Assembly: GCF_000143415.4 (NCBI RefSeq)
Contig: NW_003314261.1
Span: forward strand, 1,925,973-1,989,972
Length of the DNA: 64,000 nt
Reading direction: 5' to 3'
DNA from: Selaginella moellendorffii
Lineage: Eukaryota; Streptophyta; Lycopodiopsida; Selaginellales; Selaginellaceae
Below the pieces are notes generated by a model. The model made no database searches and had not been told where the DNA came from. It saw only the letters and a program-made list of their open reading frames with translations. This document shows positions 1 to 13,159 of this stretch, one piece after another. Both the position numbers and the translations under genes were made by a program. Each line of letters begins with the position of its first letter. Position 1 is the first letter of the stretch.

Positions 1-2550
1 AACCAATATCTCATATCTAGGGTATTATGTTCATATTGGACGGGTGTATGACTCGATGACGTGAGTTTAGTGTTGGAGCAAATTGAAGAGTGATTGTTAG
101 TTGCTTTATGACTAGTGATTACTTGTAAACTTTGTTGAGGGCTATTTGACACTTGCTTCACTCGATGATGATTTAGCAGTGATAAGGTTGCTTTACTGGA
201 TGGTGTTGTGGAGGATCATGTCGTGGCTTGCATGGTTTTTTTCCATATTGGCATGTCAACTCCTTTCTCGATATCATTTGGTTATATTTAATCTGTAGTG
301 TTGAATTTCATTGAGTCTTAGATGTGGTGTTGATGATGTGTTATCTAGAACTGAGTATTGTTGAAGGTTTAGTCTCAGATACTAAGTATAGTATCTTCGA
401 CTTAGGTTAGCTTAGTTGTTAAGGAGTTTTGGGTGGTGATTCACTTTTGCTTTCTTTTAGCTTTGTTATGGTGTTGATAGCATTGAAGTGATACCTTGTC
501 ATTGACATTATTGTTATTGAGATTCAAGTGAGATGAGATGTCTCTCCTTATGATTGATATTGAGTTTCCTTAGTTTTAATGAAGATAGTGTTGATAATTT
601 GGCTATAGCTTTATGTTGTTGGCATTCATGCATTTGTTAGTTAGCAACTACGTTTAAATGAACTGAGAGGCAAGTTTGAGTTAGTTGTGTTCTGGAAGAG
701 ATTGCTTAGTAGGGGTTGAGTTTTGAGCTTTTCCTTGAAAAATGATTTAATCATGAACTATACTAGCTTTACAAAAGGAAGAGTTAGTGATTGATATTGG
801 AATGTTTGAGTCTTTATTGAATTTGAGTTTGGGGTATATTGATCATTGATAATTCTTCTTGTGTTTGTCATAAAGTGAGTTATGTCTTGCTATAGATGGA
901 TTCATGAAGGATTAATTAGATGATCACATGTTGAGCATAACTTCATTGTGCTTAGCTTTTGGATTGATGTAAATGTGCTCTTCATTAGGTTTGCATTATG
1001 AAATTTAGGTTATGGATGTGTTAAGGAGGATATTAATGGTTATACCATGATTTCTTCTTTAGCATTGAAGTTAGTTCATGCGAGACTTATGATCATTGTT
1101 AGACAAAATTTGGCTATAGGCTTCTTCAAGTTTTTGGTTCTTTGAGTTTTTTTTATGCTCATTATTTCATTTGCTAAGAGTTGTTCGGGAAGGCATTTTT
1201 GGTTCATTAGCTTTTATGTTAAAGTTAGTATTTGCATCTAGCAATCATTGGTGATGATTAGCTATCATCTAGGATAGTTAATTGTTCTTATTAAAAGATT
1301 TGTTTGGTTGTTATTAATGCAGAATGATATGCCATTTTTCGAGATGGTGGATTTTTTCTTCAATAATGATTATGTATCGCTCTTTTGATGGGAAGATTGA
1401 TGATCTTTCGTGATAGTTAGTTATTCTTCTTGGTGGCTTATGGCTTTTTGCATTACCACATGTTCTTAGTGGTTACTCTGAATTGGTCTCTTGGGTTTGA
1501 AATATCGATAGGATGTTATTGACACTTGTTTGCGCAACTTTGGTTCCGTGTATTATTGATTACAATTTATTTAGATTGGCCAGTGCGATAGTTGGCATAA
1601 ATGAGTGTTTGTTTGCTTCGCAACATTCATTCTATTCTGTTGACTATTGTTATAGTTGCTTCTGATAGATTGGATGTTATTTCTTTTGGGCAATACATTC
1701 GCGAGCATTTTGCTTGTCAAGTTGATAATACTTTGTGATCTTTAGTTGTTTTTTATAAGTTGTTTAGCATGCTATCTAAAATCTTTGATAATTAAGTTTT
1801 ATCATTGAGTTTTATTGATGATGCACTTGCTATTTATTTTTGTTAGATAGTAAATCCTATGTTTTCCAATCCTGCTGATCTTGGTGGTTCCTAATATATG
1901 CTAATATTGGTTTATCGGATGATAACTTACTTGAAATACTTTTTTATTATAATCTAAGATTTATTCACTGATAATTAAGTCTCTCAGATATTATTGTCTT
2001 TAACTTTGATATTGTCCATCTATTGATTTTTGAATTTGGGCAAGTATAGACAGACTGGCTTTGGCACTTCATGTGGATAGTGAAATCTCTAGTCATGAGG
2101 TAGCTACTGTAGACTGGTCACATCATCCACCTCTTTGTCAATGTTCCTTATTTCATTGAAAGGGCATGACTGTGTAAAAAACTCTAACTGTTTGTTTATA
2201 GTAGTCTATCTAAACCTTACCAATGGGTTTGGTTTCTTTGCTTATGAGGGTTGGGGCCTTTGGCTTCTCTCTCTATGCCACCTGCAGGTAGGGGTATATC
2301 ACACTTTTGTAAATTGGGTGACACCCAGAGCAGCAAGGGTGGCTAACTCTGTTGGTCATTTCCTTATAAGCAACGGTCGGAAGGTCGTGCATCCGCGTTA
2401 GACAAAGAGGTTACCTTTAACTCATTTAAGCTGGTGCATTTCTCACATTGTGTGATTAGCGTGAACTTTTTCTGGAGTTGTTTCCTTAGTGGTGGTCTAG
2501 ACTGGAGTATGCATCGACAAGGATGTCGATATTCCCTAAGGGGGCGAGAG
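1..2550 (+). mobile_element. Degenerate 3' internal region of E-family LTR retrotransposon
   Basis: This AT-rich stretch has no long reading frame. It matches, in reverse complement, the DNA next to the minus-strand E-family LTR near 58,100-59,300; for example, about 1,850-1,925 matches about 58,670-58,740. It ends in a purine tract directly before an E-family LTR start, so I read it as the 3' internal part of an old plus-strand E element. No domain could be recognised because of decay. Confidence 0.55.
2538..2550 (+). other. Polypurine tract of E-family element
   Basis: The tract AAGGGGGCGAGAG sits directly before the LTR start TGTCGC. The minus-strand copy has the same arrangement at 58121-58134. 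Such a tract primes plus-strand DNA synthesis in LTR retrotransposons. Confidence 0.6.
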
Positions 2551-3240
2551 TGTCGCAAATATGACTTCAGGTATTGAAAGTTACTTGTCGGTTAGTCCTT
2601 TCGGATATTCTTTCCTTACTGCCACGACGGCAGGAGGTCAGTATTGCTGGTTCCCTTTATTAGCCCCTTTTGTTCAAGTGTTAGTAAACTAGGCTTAGCA
2701 TCTGTACTTGGCCGGATGAGCATAAAGAAAGAATTCCTAAATGTTTATTTAGCTAAGCATTGCTCTGTCTTGCACTGGCTTAACAAGAACCCTCATGTAT
2801 TGAGATTAATTCCTCAATATTGTTGGATGATAGCTTACTGTGTCTACCAAACACCCTCACTATCATGCCCTTTGTGTTAGTCTCATTCCGCTCCCAAATG
2901 CTATTTATGGAAAATGTCTAGATTTACTTATTTGGCATATTTACGGAATGTAGAGATTGTCCTGAATACAATGGTGTTTATTTTGTGTCCAAATTCGCAA
3001 TCTAAGGACATTCCATATTTAATAAGTTTCAAGCTTATCCTAGAGACTAACTCTTAGTACTAAGGGAGGCTTGGGGTGAAAGCCCAAAGTGTGTGTTCCT
3101 CAAAGGGGGGGTGGGGTGGGGGGGATATAGGGGGTTCCAAATGTATAGTAAGGATAGTGGGTAGGTTGGGCATGGCTGACCAACCTAAAGTATAGTTTAG
3201 CTCCCGCTTGCGTGCCTGTCTTTGTTTTGTGTCCAGCTTG
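2551..3240 (+). repeat. E-family LTR, plus strand, 3' part missing
   Basis: It begins TGTCGCAAATATGACTTCAG, matching the start of the E insertion at 54005. It runs in parallel with 54091-54600 and 56032-56210, including the segment with a long G run near 3,106-3,123. After about 3,240 the match is lost. Confidence 0.65.
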
Positions 3241-3498
3241 GGTCTGGAGTTCTTAAGTGACTTTTGCGTTAATCTTTTTCTTTTGGTGCTATTGAGACTT
3301 AGAGATGATTTCTACTTCATCATCACTCCCATCATTTTAGCTTTTAGATTTAGCTCGTCTTCGTTGGGCTTTGGTCATGACACAAATGCTAGATAGCTTT
3401 TCTGTATCTGACCATTTTACCTCAATGTGCCTAGTTGCAAGTTGCATATCCTTAGGAGGCCTATCATTTTGCTTGATGATTCAGTTTGATTTTATAGC
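3241..3498. other. Unassigned stretch
   Basis: I see only short chance reading frames and no match to other parts of the window. It may be diverged E-family LTR. Confidence 0.3.
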
Positions 3499-3950
3499 TA
3501 TAGCGTACATGGTTTTTACCCTTTATCCTATGGTGATTTACTATAGGATAACACCACAAAGCGGAATCTAAACCCTCCATATGCCACATGTCACATGCCA
3601 TGTGTCCATAGGATAGTCAAGGTTCAAGTCCTTAAGCCACTGAATGAAGGAATGATGCCAAACTCTCAAGCATGAAGTTAAGGAACTGGACCACGAAGCA
3701 ACTCTTAAGTGTACAACCCAAAGATCGAAGGGACAGGAGCACATAGTGACTTGGAATAGTCATAGAGTATCCAACATCCTAATGCTAGGACTAGCACGCA
3801 AAACAGAGCCAAATGGAGCCAAATGGAGTCTATTGCTATTTCAGCATACTGGTGGTCTAATGCGAGGACATGGGTACTCCACTAGTTAGCATGGTGTGGA
3901 GCTTGGGCTTAGACCTAAGCCGAATGCAGAACAAAGACAAGCATATATTG
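3499..3950 (-). repeat. E-family LTR fragment, minus strand
   Basis: This is the reverse complement of about 56,165-56,639, the 3' half of the E LTR. Shared landmarks are the paired ATCCTATGGTGATTTACTATAGGAT-like inverted repeat near 3,527-3,553 and the segment with GGACATGGGTACTCCAC near 3,862. Its right end runs directly into the gypsy protease at about 3,950. Confidence 0.6.
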
Positions 3951-6900
3951 TAATTGAGCTAGGGGATTATGATGATGAAGTTCCTATAACTGATATAAAG
4001 ATTGGCAAAAATCTATTATCTGGAACTCTCATTGATGGTGGCTCAAACATAAATATTCTGGAAGAGAGTATTTGCAAAGAATTAAACCTAGATCAAATTC
4101 AACCAGCCCCATTTAACATACAAATAGCAGATGACCGAAATATTAAACCCATTAGAATTATTGAAAATGTCTTAACCAATATGGTTGGCATAGAGTACAA
4201 ACTCAATTATGTTGTGCTTAAAATGGCATGATGAAATTCTACCTATAAAACCCTACTAAAGAGACCTTGGCTAAAAATTGCTTGTATAAACCAAGATTAG
4301 AAGAATGATTTATTATGTATAGAGTAGGGCAACCAAAAAAGATCTATGCCCATTATTTCCACCATATAGTTGGAAATACAGTTGGAAAGGAAAAACTTAT
4401 GATTAGGAGGAAGATTTAGATGATTTTCAAGAACAATAAATCTGTAAAAGCTTTCCTTAAAATTGAGTTAATTTTAAAAGTTGATCTTTATTCAATACTC
4501 AAATAAGTACCTAAGTAAGAAGCCCCTAGACCAAAGATCTATTTTGCTATAAGAGATTTCTCCCTATATGAGGATCCTACTTATAAAATTGATTAGTAGA
4601 GAAACTATGTTTTGCATATTTTATGTGATCAACGATTTGAGCAAATCAATTTAGTAGATGAGAATAATCCTTATACTATCACAATTGCTTAAGGATTGCA
4701 AAATGAATTTCACAATCAAACCATAAATGTAATAAAAGACTACAAAAACATTTTTACTTAGTTTTACATAGATTTAAAAGGCATCCCGCTAAAACTCTAT
4801 ACACATTGTATTGAGATACTCTTAAGAAATATGCCTAAAAGACAGATGCCCTATAAAATGAATCCTAATTACCAAGGTAAAGTCAAGGAAGAAATCGATA
4901 AACTTCTCCAAGCAAAAATTATCTATCTAATCTATAATGCTCAATAGCTTTCACCACTTGTAATTGTGCTTAAGAAAAATGCCAAATTACGAGTTTGTGT
5001 GAATTAGAAAAAGCTAAATGATGCAATAAAGAAGGATATATTCCCTATTCTTTTCCAGAGAAAAAATTTTAGATTCAGTCACAGATCATGAGATGTATTT
5101 ATTTCTAGATGGATTTCCTAGCTATAACAAGGTGGAAGTAGCACTTGAAAAGCAACACTATATAGCTTTTATAAACTCATAAAAAGTTTATGCCTATTGC
5201 AAAATGCCTTTTAGCCTATACAATGGTATTTTTACACTTCAAAAAGTTGTTATGGACACTTTCAGATAATGATTTTAGTGTCTTGAGCTTCAATAAGGAA
5301 TATTCAATTTTCTTGCAAAAATATTTCTAAAAATGTAGAGAACATAGCATTTCTTTTAATCTGGAGAAATGTACTTTCTTTATAAATTCATGTATACTTC
5401 TAGGTCATATTATATACAACGAAAGCATCCTTATAAACAAAGACAAAACTCAAGTGATTAAGATAGTGTCTCCACCACATGACTTAAAATGTGTTTGTAA
5501 CTTTTTAGGCAAAGTTGGATATCATAGGCAATTTTTAAAAATTTATGCAAAGATTACCAAGCCATTTACTGATCTTTTAAAGAAAGATAATTCATTTATA
5601 TAAAACAAAAATTATCAAAAAACATTTTTAAGGCTTAAATAATGCCTCAAAGAGGCACATATACTTATTAAGCCCGACTGGACAAAGGAGTTTCACCTAT
5701 AAATGGATACTTTTGATATTGCCATAAGTGCAATATTATCCCAGACATAAGGTGATAAAAAAGATCATTCTATCTACTATGCCAGTAGACACTTAAATCC
5801 TAAGCATAACTACACAACGACTGAGAAAGAAGCTTTATGCATAATTTATGTTTTACAAAAATTTAGGCATTATCTTTTGGCAACAAAATTAATTGTCTTT
5901 ACTGATCATAAGGCTCTTTTATATTCATCAACAAGCCAAGCATATTTGCTTGACTAACTAAATGGTTTTTACTATTACAAGAATATAATCTTGAAATACT
6001 ACAATGGAAAATTCCATGAACAAGTCAATTGCCTAATCTGCATCATTATAATAAAGTCACATAATACTAAGGTAAATGAATTCCCAAATGCTTATTTATT
6101 TGCAATTTTCATACTTCAATTGAAAGATATACATATTTATCTCTCTATAGGCACCATTCCACCCCACTATAACTCACTAGAGAAAAAAAAAGTTGTTTAT
6201 TTTGAGGACACGACCTTACTCTATCATGAGGGACCACCTGTATAAATTAGGCATCAATAAAGCACTAAGAAGATGTGTTAATAGGCAAGAAGAAAGAAAT
6301 GAAATCCTAAAGGAAACTTACTCAGACCCATCAAAAAGCCATTTTATAAACAAAATCACTGTTAAGAAAGTTTTACAAATAAGGTTGTGATGGCCTATAT
6401 TTTGGAAAGATACACCAATTTTTTGCAAAAATTGTGACATTTGCTAAAAGCATAAATTGCCACCTAAAAAGTAAATCTATGAACTAAATCTTACATATCT
6501 ATATAAAGTATTTCATAAATAAGGATTAAATTTCCTATAGTGACAAGTAATAAAAGGAAAAAATACATTTTAATCACCACTAATTATGTGACTAAATGAG
6601 GAGAAGCTATGCCTATGAAACAGGCCTCAGCCACTAACACTCCAAAATCCTTTATGAAAATATTATTGTAAGATTTGGTTTACATAAGGAGATAATCACA
6701 GATAAAAGCACCCATTTCATCAATGAACCAATAGAAATTCTTATACAAGAATTCATCCTTAGGCACAAAAAGTCCATGTCATATTACCCACAAGGGAAAA
6801 GTCAAGTTTAATTCACTAACAAAGTGCATAAAAATATCTTTAAAAAAATTGTAAAGGATAATTAAAAAGATTGGGATGAGAAAATCCTAAATGTTTTGTG

Positions 6901-7450
6901 GGCTTATCCATAGACATGACACCATTTCATCTTAAATATGGCCAGGAAGCTTTAACACTTATGGAGTTTATAATTTCCTCTTTGTGTATTACAATTAAAA
7001 ATGGCTTCAATGAAAAATAAACTTTTAATTAAAGACTTGCTAAAATAGAAAACTATGAGCTTAAGATTAGAGCAATCTAAATCTTGCATGCAATTCATAA
7101 AGCCAGAAAGACTAGGCATGACAAAAAATTGAAAATCTTTTACAAACTTAAGTTAAAAGATAAAGTCCTTTGGTATCAAGGCAAAATAAATGCTTTTGGA
7201 AACAAATTCAAGAGAAAATGGAATATTCTATTTATTTTGTTTAAAATATCAGTTCTAGGAATGGCTGTAATGCACACCTTAAATTGGGACGATATTACAA
7301 TAGTAAATTTAAACCATTACCATGAAAACATAAACATAAATATTATCTCTATCTTAGGGTACAAAACTATGGATAAACTCATAGATAAAGCCTTCATAGA
7401 GATTCATTATGATGAGCTACTTAAGCGCACAAATAGAGTGGCCAACTAGA
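3951..7450 (+). pseudogene. Old gypsy polyprotein remnant related to element D
   Basis: This stretch aligns by eye with the pol region of element D over protease, reverse transcriptase, RNase H and integrase. The protease is the only intact part (to 4231) and has the signature LIDGGSNINIL, also seen in D. Reverse transcriptase traces lie near 4,700-5,450, an RNase H trace near 5,760-5,930, and the integrase zinc-binding and core region near 6,190-6,900. In-frame stops and indels are dense throughout, so it is much older than D. No LTRs were found for it. The upstream frame from 3896 starts inside E-family LTR sequence, so that ATG is not an original start. Confidence 0.7.
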
Positions 7451-8552
7451 TGAAGGATAGGAGTCTAGAAAAATTTTACAAAGTGAGATTGGTTTTTAAA
7501 ATTATGGGATTTTGTAAAACTAGTTTTTAAAATGGATGGAGGGGATATTAACATCACTTAGGATCTTATTTCCAAGCTTTTCTATTTCCCCATAGAGCTA
7601 AATAAGTGGAATTGGATAGAAAGAATAATCTTTCCTAATAAGCTCACACAAGGATTTATTCATTTAGAACAAAAGGAAATATATGTCCCATAGGAAAGAT
7701 TTGTTTTTATGCTAAAGAAACCCTTATATATCTGAGTGCTTTCTTTGACGGAGAAATTCCAAAGAAAAAAACCAAGAGATACATTGAATAGATATTTCTT
7801 TCTCTAGAGTAGGCCTTCCTTCAAAATCTTATTAGTATGGCCTATAAAAAAAAATTCTAGGCAAGCAAGACTTAGAAGAAAGAAAAAGGAAAGGGTGGAT
7901 ACTCTAAGAGTAATGTTTACATTTTTCTTCCCCATTCTATAAACTTTGCCAACAAAGCATGAAGATTAATGAGCAGAGATTACTATGCCAATAAGGAAAA
8001 AAATCCTTTCCACAATACGTTTGTATACTAAAGAAAAAAAAGGCAAGACGACAAAGTTTAAAGCTAACATAGTAAGGTAAGGCAACTTAGGTAATTTGGA
8101 GGTAGTTAAGGAACTTCTTTTTCTGTCTTGCTCTTTCTCTCTCACTCACTCTATGCCTATGCCTTTGCCAAGATGCACTGACACTCTAGGCTTAGCTCCG
8201 AAGCAATGTATAGTAGCTCAAATGCCACCTAGGGCCATGCAAAAAACAAACTCTATCGTTGCCACTTACTGAGTTGAGTGCACTCTTGATTGGGCAAAAT
8301 GATTTTGTCCTCATACCACTACCAAAAGCTATCAACTCCACACTTGAAACACTATTGATGCAAGATCTCCCTTGGGCACCTCCATTGGCACCACATTACA
8401 TCTCCTAGTGTGAGCGTGAGGTTGTTGTACAGAATTAAACACCCACCAGCGTCATAGTCCCCCAAGTTCTTGCTTCCGTACAACGTCTTAAAGAGTGGTG
8501 TGCAACTCTGTGGAGTTAAATTATGGCTAAGCAAAGCTGTTTAAGGAGTTTG
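7451..8552. other. Unassigned AT-rich stretch
   Basis: No gene, structured repeat or match to other elements was recognised. It lies between the old D-like pol remnant and chromovirus copy 1 and could be decayed 3' sequence of the former. Confidence 0.3.
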
Positions 8553-8965
8553 TGTCAGGAATCCCCCAATTCTTGCCACATTCCTGACTCTCACCGGATT
8601 CCTGACCTGCAGACCACATTCCTGACTCTCAAAACACTTCCCTATTCCTGACTCTCGAGACACTTCCCTATTCCTGACTCTCGAGACACTTCCCTATTCC
8701 TGACTCTCTGATTTCCTGTACGATTCTTGAGTCTCGAGCCAGATTCCTGATGATGATGTGGCACCTCCTCGACCTCAGCTATATTTAGGCCGTCCTTGAT
8801 CTAAGAGTGGTGGAGCTTCATCAACCTATAATATATATAGGTTAGCCTTGTTTCATTTCTCCACAATCTGAATCAACACCAGTCTAAGGCCTTTTCTTTG
8901 TTTCCACTAGCTTTTCTCTTTGTGTTTTGCATTTTCCAGTCCTGATCTTGTTGGGGGTCTTGACA
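8553..8965 (+). repeat. 5' LTR of chromovirus copy 1
   Basis: It runs from TGTCAGGAATCCCCC to GGGGTCTTGACA, 413 bp. It is 26 bp longer than the LTRs of copy 2 because it holds one more copy of a 26-bp unit (CCTGACTCTCGAGACACTTC plus CCTATT) near 8,620-8,705. A TATATATA box lies at about 8831-8839. Confidence 0.9.
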
Positions 8966-8967
8966 GT

Positions 8968-8982
8968 TTGATTCAGATTGTG
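8968..8982 (+). other. Candidate self-primer binding site, copy 1
   Basis: TTGATTCAGATTGTG starts three bases after the LTR. It is the exact reverse complement of LTR bases 8862-8876, about 25-30 bp after the TATA box. The arrangement fits self-priming by the 5' end of the element's own RNA. Confidence 0.6.
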
Positions 8983-9062
8983 TTTTTTCGTTTTTTGCTT
9001 TAGCTCGTTTTGATTGTTTGACTACCTTTGCCTTTTTTCCCCTTTTTCTTTCTTCTTGTCGA

Positions 9063-9842
9063 TGGAGTCTCCAAGCCATCCTGATTTCTTTGCCGAAGTT
9101 CTTGCAAAAATCTAGTCTGAGAATACCGAGCTGAAGGCGACCCTTCTTCGCATGCAGCAGGAGCTTGCTTCACTTTCGGCTCAAGGATCCAGCAAAGTTC
9201 CTGAACCGAAGGTGAGTTTCCCGGTGAAATTTTCAGGCAAGCGTTCGGAGCTTTGCGGATTCCTGAACCAAATGGAGCTGATTTTCGCACTTCAACATCG
9301 GCGATACCCCACTCCCGAGTCTCAAATCAGCACGATTGGGACGTTGCTGGAAGGTGCAACTTTGTCATGGTTTTCTCCTCTTCTGGAGAAGAGCATGAAA
9401 GGGGTCGTGGTTCTAGAGCTGATGGATCTTCAATTGTTCAAAGACAAGCTCGAAGCATGTTTTGGCGAGACGGATCGGGTTCGGGCTGCTACCACAAAGA
9501 TGAGACATCTCTCTCAGGGGTCTCGTCCCGCCTCGATCTACGCTGCAGAGTTCCAACTCCTTGCCTTGGACACTCAGTGGGATGAGCGGGCCCTGATTGA
9601 CCAATTTTGTTTCGGCCTCAACAATGGTGTTAAGGATTTGTTGCTCACCATGGAGGATCCCAAGGACCTGTCGGACACCATCAACAAAGCTGTTCGATGT
9701 GACAACCGTCTCTTTGAACGTCGTCAGGAAAGTCGCCGCACCGCTGTTTTTCTGTCCCAGACTCAGGAATCCCAGCTTGAGTCTTCGGGGCATACTCCTG
9801 AACCTACTGCTCCAGTTCCGATGGATATTTTTGGTACTCCCT
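9063..9842 (+). pseudogene. Gag pseudogene, chromovirus copy 1
   Basis: The frame begins MESPSHPDFFAEVLAKI and has a TAG at about 9,113, where copy 2 has a sense codon. It is then open from 9152 to a TGA at about 9,842. The encoded protein has a gag capsid-like region (FSGKRSELCGFLNQMELIF, then WFSPLLEKS) and lacks the CCHC knuckle only because of the stop: the LCLYCADPNHK knuckle is still visible at about 9,900-9,950. Gag forms the virus-like particle. Both nonsense codons fit C-to-T or G-to-A change. Confidence 0.8.
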
Positions 9843-10753
9843 GACTCATTAGAGGGAAGTTGAGTCCTACTGAAAAGCAACGTCGAATATCTCATAATCT
9901 TTGCCTCTACTGTGCTGATCCTAATCACAAAGTAGCTGTATGTCCCAAGAAGCCTCCCCAATTGCTCGACTTCACTCTGCCTCAAAGTCCACCTCTGTTG
10001 CAGTTGGGAAACGACCCTGTCCAAACAGAGTAGGAGCTGTCTATTTGGACTTCCCGAATAAAAATCACTTTTCTTCTTTATCAAGCTCCTCACCACCTTT
10101 CATCAAAGCCAACACCAATTCCCGCAACTTCCGCGTCCCATGTCTCCTTTCTTTCACCAGACAATTAGGACTCAATTAGGACTTTGCTGCCCAACATCAC
10201 GTTCCTCTTTCTCCTACCATATGGGATTTGAGGGTTGAAGGCATTGGTGGGCATTTTGTGTCTCCATCTTCTGGACTTAGGGAAACGTTGCCCGTTTGAG
10301 TACATATCGGGTCCACCGTCACCGATATTGCCTTCAACATCATCAATAGCAAGTCCTCCTCTGTGGTGCTCGGTCTTCCTTGGTTCTAACTACATCAACC
10401 TCAGATCAGTTGGAAGGAATTACAGCTCCTCTCTCCCACATCACCATCTCCCACGGCTTCCCCTACTGTTCATCGAGTCTGAATCAGGAAAAGTTGCCTA
10501 AACTCATATCAGGGTTCTGTTCCTGACTCTACGAAGTTTTCACCCTCTTCTTTTTCCTCTCTTCCATCTTATACTGGACAATATCCTCGTCTCATCATTC
10601 CATTTAGTCATATGCCTTCTCCTATCTCCACAATCACTATGAAAGAACTCATTCATGAAGAACCTCTTTTCCTTTTTGCTTTGCATGTTTCTCCTGTCAG
10701 TCTTCCTGAGAAGTATCATGATTTTGGGGATGTGTTTGACAAGAAAAAAGCTT

Positions 10754-11578
10754 GATAAGCCAAAAGAGATAATATAAAAATTCAGTCAAAAGTAGTATAC
10801 TGAGAAGCCTATCACACAATGCTGTCATAAAAGCCATTGGATTCTTATACCATCTATTAGCATCTTAATGACCTCATTGATGTCGAATAAGTGATACTAA
10901 ATTGTCACCATAGTGGCTACAAATTGCATCTTCATCAAAATTGACAAGGAACTAGATCTACTCAATATCATGCACTAGGCTTTGCTTCTACATTGCAAAC
11001 TATCTTAGCTTGCAAAACACAAATTGTTAAAAGTGATTGAAGAGGGAGAGGTACTTACACATTAATTTTGTGACAAGTTATCACAAACCTTGCCATATCT
11101 AGAGATCCTGTTGTGTGTACATGTCCGACCAGAATATTGATATGATAGACAAGATCATCTCAAAAGCATTCATTGATGTACTTCATCCATACACACTAAT
11201 GATGATTCTCATCAATAATGTAGAACATTTTCCCCACAAATTGTTGAGTCTTAGGACAATTCATAAGCATGTTGTCAAATTTGTGGGACTTCATTTTCCA
11301 AATATTATCCCAAACCCTCTCAATTTCCAATGAAATGGAGAGGGTATTTGTTGTTTCTGGCTTGAAAACTAATACAAGGAACATATCTATATTTGTCCTA
11401 AAGCCATTCAATTTATAAAGAATATAAATATCTATATTGACGAAGTGAGGTGAATCAAACAAAACAATGCTTGTCTGAGTGAATCGATATAATGAGATCT
11501 CTCGAATCATATTTCTAGGCCTTCCCACTTGAGAGACTCTAGAATTGTGTGAATGGCCTTCTCTTTGATTCTCAAAAC
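10754..11578. other. Unassigned stretch between elements
   Basis: This stretch has only short chance frames, the longest on the minus strand at 11196-11528 with no recognisable domain. It separates the truncated chromovirus from the 3' LTR of C-minus. I see nothing else here. Confidence 0.3.
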
Positions 11579-13073
11579 TGTTGGGGAAAGGAGGGGTGCC
11601 TCCCCCAACGCTCGCTCAAACACGAGAAATGCTTCAATGCTCTTTACAAAAATGCCCCTTCCTTGCCCTTGTGAGGTAAGGGTTTTATACAAGGAAGATG
11701 GGGAATATTTCGAGGACCAAAATATTCCCTCTCTCTCTCTCACTCTCTTAGTGGCCATGCCCTAACATGCGACCACAGTGGATCGTGCTAGCTCTAGACA
11801 CACAAGAACCCTCCGAAGAGTGTAGAGTGTACCTCTACTACTGATGCCAAGTGCTGGTAACTGTGCAAAATAGTAAAAACTCTAGAAGACAAAGTGGAAA
11901 AGAAAGAAAAGAGGTAGGTGTGAAGTTTGGAGACAGGGAGGAAAACTTAGTGGGAAACCTTGTAGTCAAACTGGACCCTAAAGTTAAAGGAAAAGTGCAG
12001 TAAAAGTGTGAAAAGAGGAGAAAAATAGGGGAAAAGGAGTGAGTACCAAAGAACTTAACCCGTACCTGGATTTCAACTCAGGAAAGTGTAATATGCAAAT
12101 GCAGCCTCTTGATGACTTCCAGTATACTCCAAGGATTGGCTGAAATCGAGAAAGAAAGAGAGGTAGAAGAGGGGATGCATTGCCCAAGGGCAGTAAGTGT
12201 AGAAATGATGAAAGATGGAGTGATATGGTGGAGCGCCAAGATGGTGGTGGCACTCTGAAAAGGTGGCCATCGATAACCGTTGGCTTGTAGAGTAAGCATT
12301 GACCTCTCGGAGTAGCCAGTAACCGGTAACCAGTAACTAGTAACCAGTAATGGGGGACCTGTAACCGATAACCACTTGCTCTCGCGCTTACTCCTGCGCC
12401 TGCTCCAGCACCGATATGGTGGAGTGATACGGTGGAGTGCCGAGATGGTGGTCACACTTTGAGAAGTGGTAGGCCAATGGACTGATATGTCGGATTGAGA
12501 AAGACAGCAGCTGAAAAGGACGGCGCAGTTGCTGGGTTGCCGGTAAAGAGAGGTGGCATGTGTCCACTGAGTGCTAGAGCCGAAGAAGGTGGCTATGGCT
12601 TCTGTGGCCTCACATAAAGATCCACCTAGGTGCCTTGAGTGAACAGGCTCACCCGGTTGGAAGAAAGTCGCTCCAGAAAAGCTAGTGCGTCATCGGCAAA
12701 TGGTCATAAGGATATCTCGGAAATGGCACATCCAAATGAGGTGGTGTCTTTTGCTGCTAGTGTATGTATGTGTATCCGTGGTATGGTGTAACTATGACCT
12801 TAAACAGAGATGTGAATGATGGTGAAAGAATGAAAGATGCAAGACAGACATCTAGAGATAAGTGCGGGCAACGCTACTGGAAGTGATTGGTGATGGAACT
12901 ATGAGTGTAGATAATATGGAATGAGAAAGGGGAATGTGTGGGGTGTAGTAATGGTAAGGGAAGAGCCAAAGAACCTGGAACATAGACTGGGTCAAGCAAG
13001 GAACCTCCATACAAACGGTAATGCAGCCTGAGCACAAAATCCAAGGCATGAGCCACAGTCCAATGGAGAAACA
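11579..13073 (-). repeat. 3' LTR of C-minus
   Basis: On the minus strand it starts TGTTTCTCCATTGG at 13073 and ends CCCCAACA at 11579, 1,495 bp. It parallels the C-plus 3' LTR (53266-57381 without its E insertion). It contains a short minisatellite of GGTTAC/TAGTTACT units near 12,310-12,375 and GA-rich microsatellites near 11,730. Confidence 0.85.
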
Positions 13074-13159
13074 CCCTCTGAAAGTAAGAGAAGGAGCCAC
13101 AAAGGTAAAGTGAAAGAAAGGAAAAAAAAGGAAAAGAAAAAGAAGAGAAGAGGAATGCC

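Larger units (their letters stand above)
8553..10753 (+). mobile_element. Chromovirus copy 1, truncated after its 5' half
   Basis: This copy has a 5' LTR, primer site, gag and protease region matching the complete element at 40210-45808. The match stops at about 10,753, within the region before reverse transcriptase (corresponding to about 42,428 in copy 2), and unrelated AT-rich DNA follows. No 3' LTR of this family lies downstream of it except that of copy 2, so it is a truncated element. Confidence 0.85.

Noticed and set aside
9413-10096. 227-codon minus frame over chromovirus copy 1 (also 40996-41616 in copy 2)
   Set aside because: It is the antisense of gag; the length and similarity of both copies follow from gag conservation.
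11196-11528. 110-codon minus frame, considered as a LINE zinc-knuckle remnant
   Set aside because: The resemblance is limited to a few residues (VWDNIWKMKSHKFDNML); no reverse transcriptase or endonuclease is nearby.
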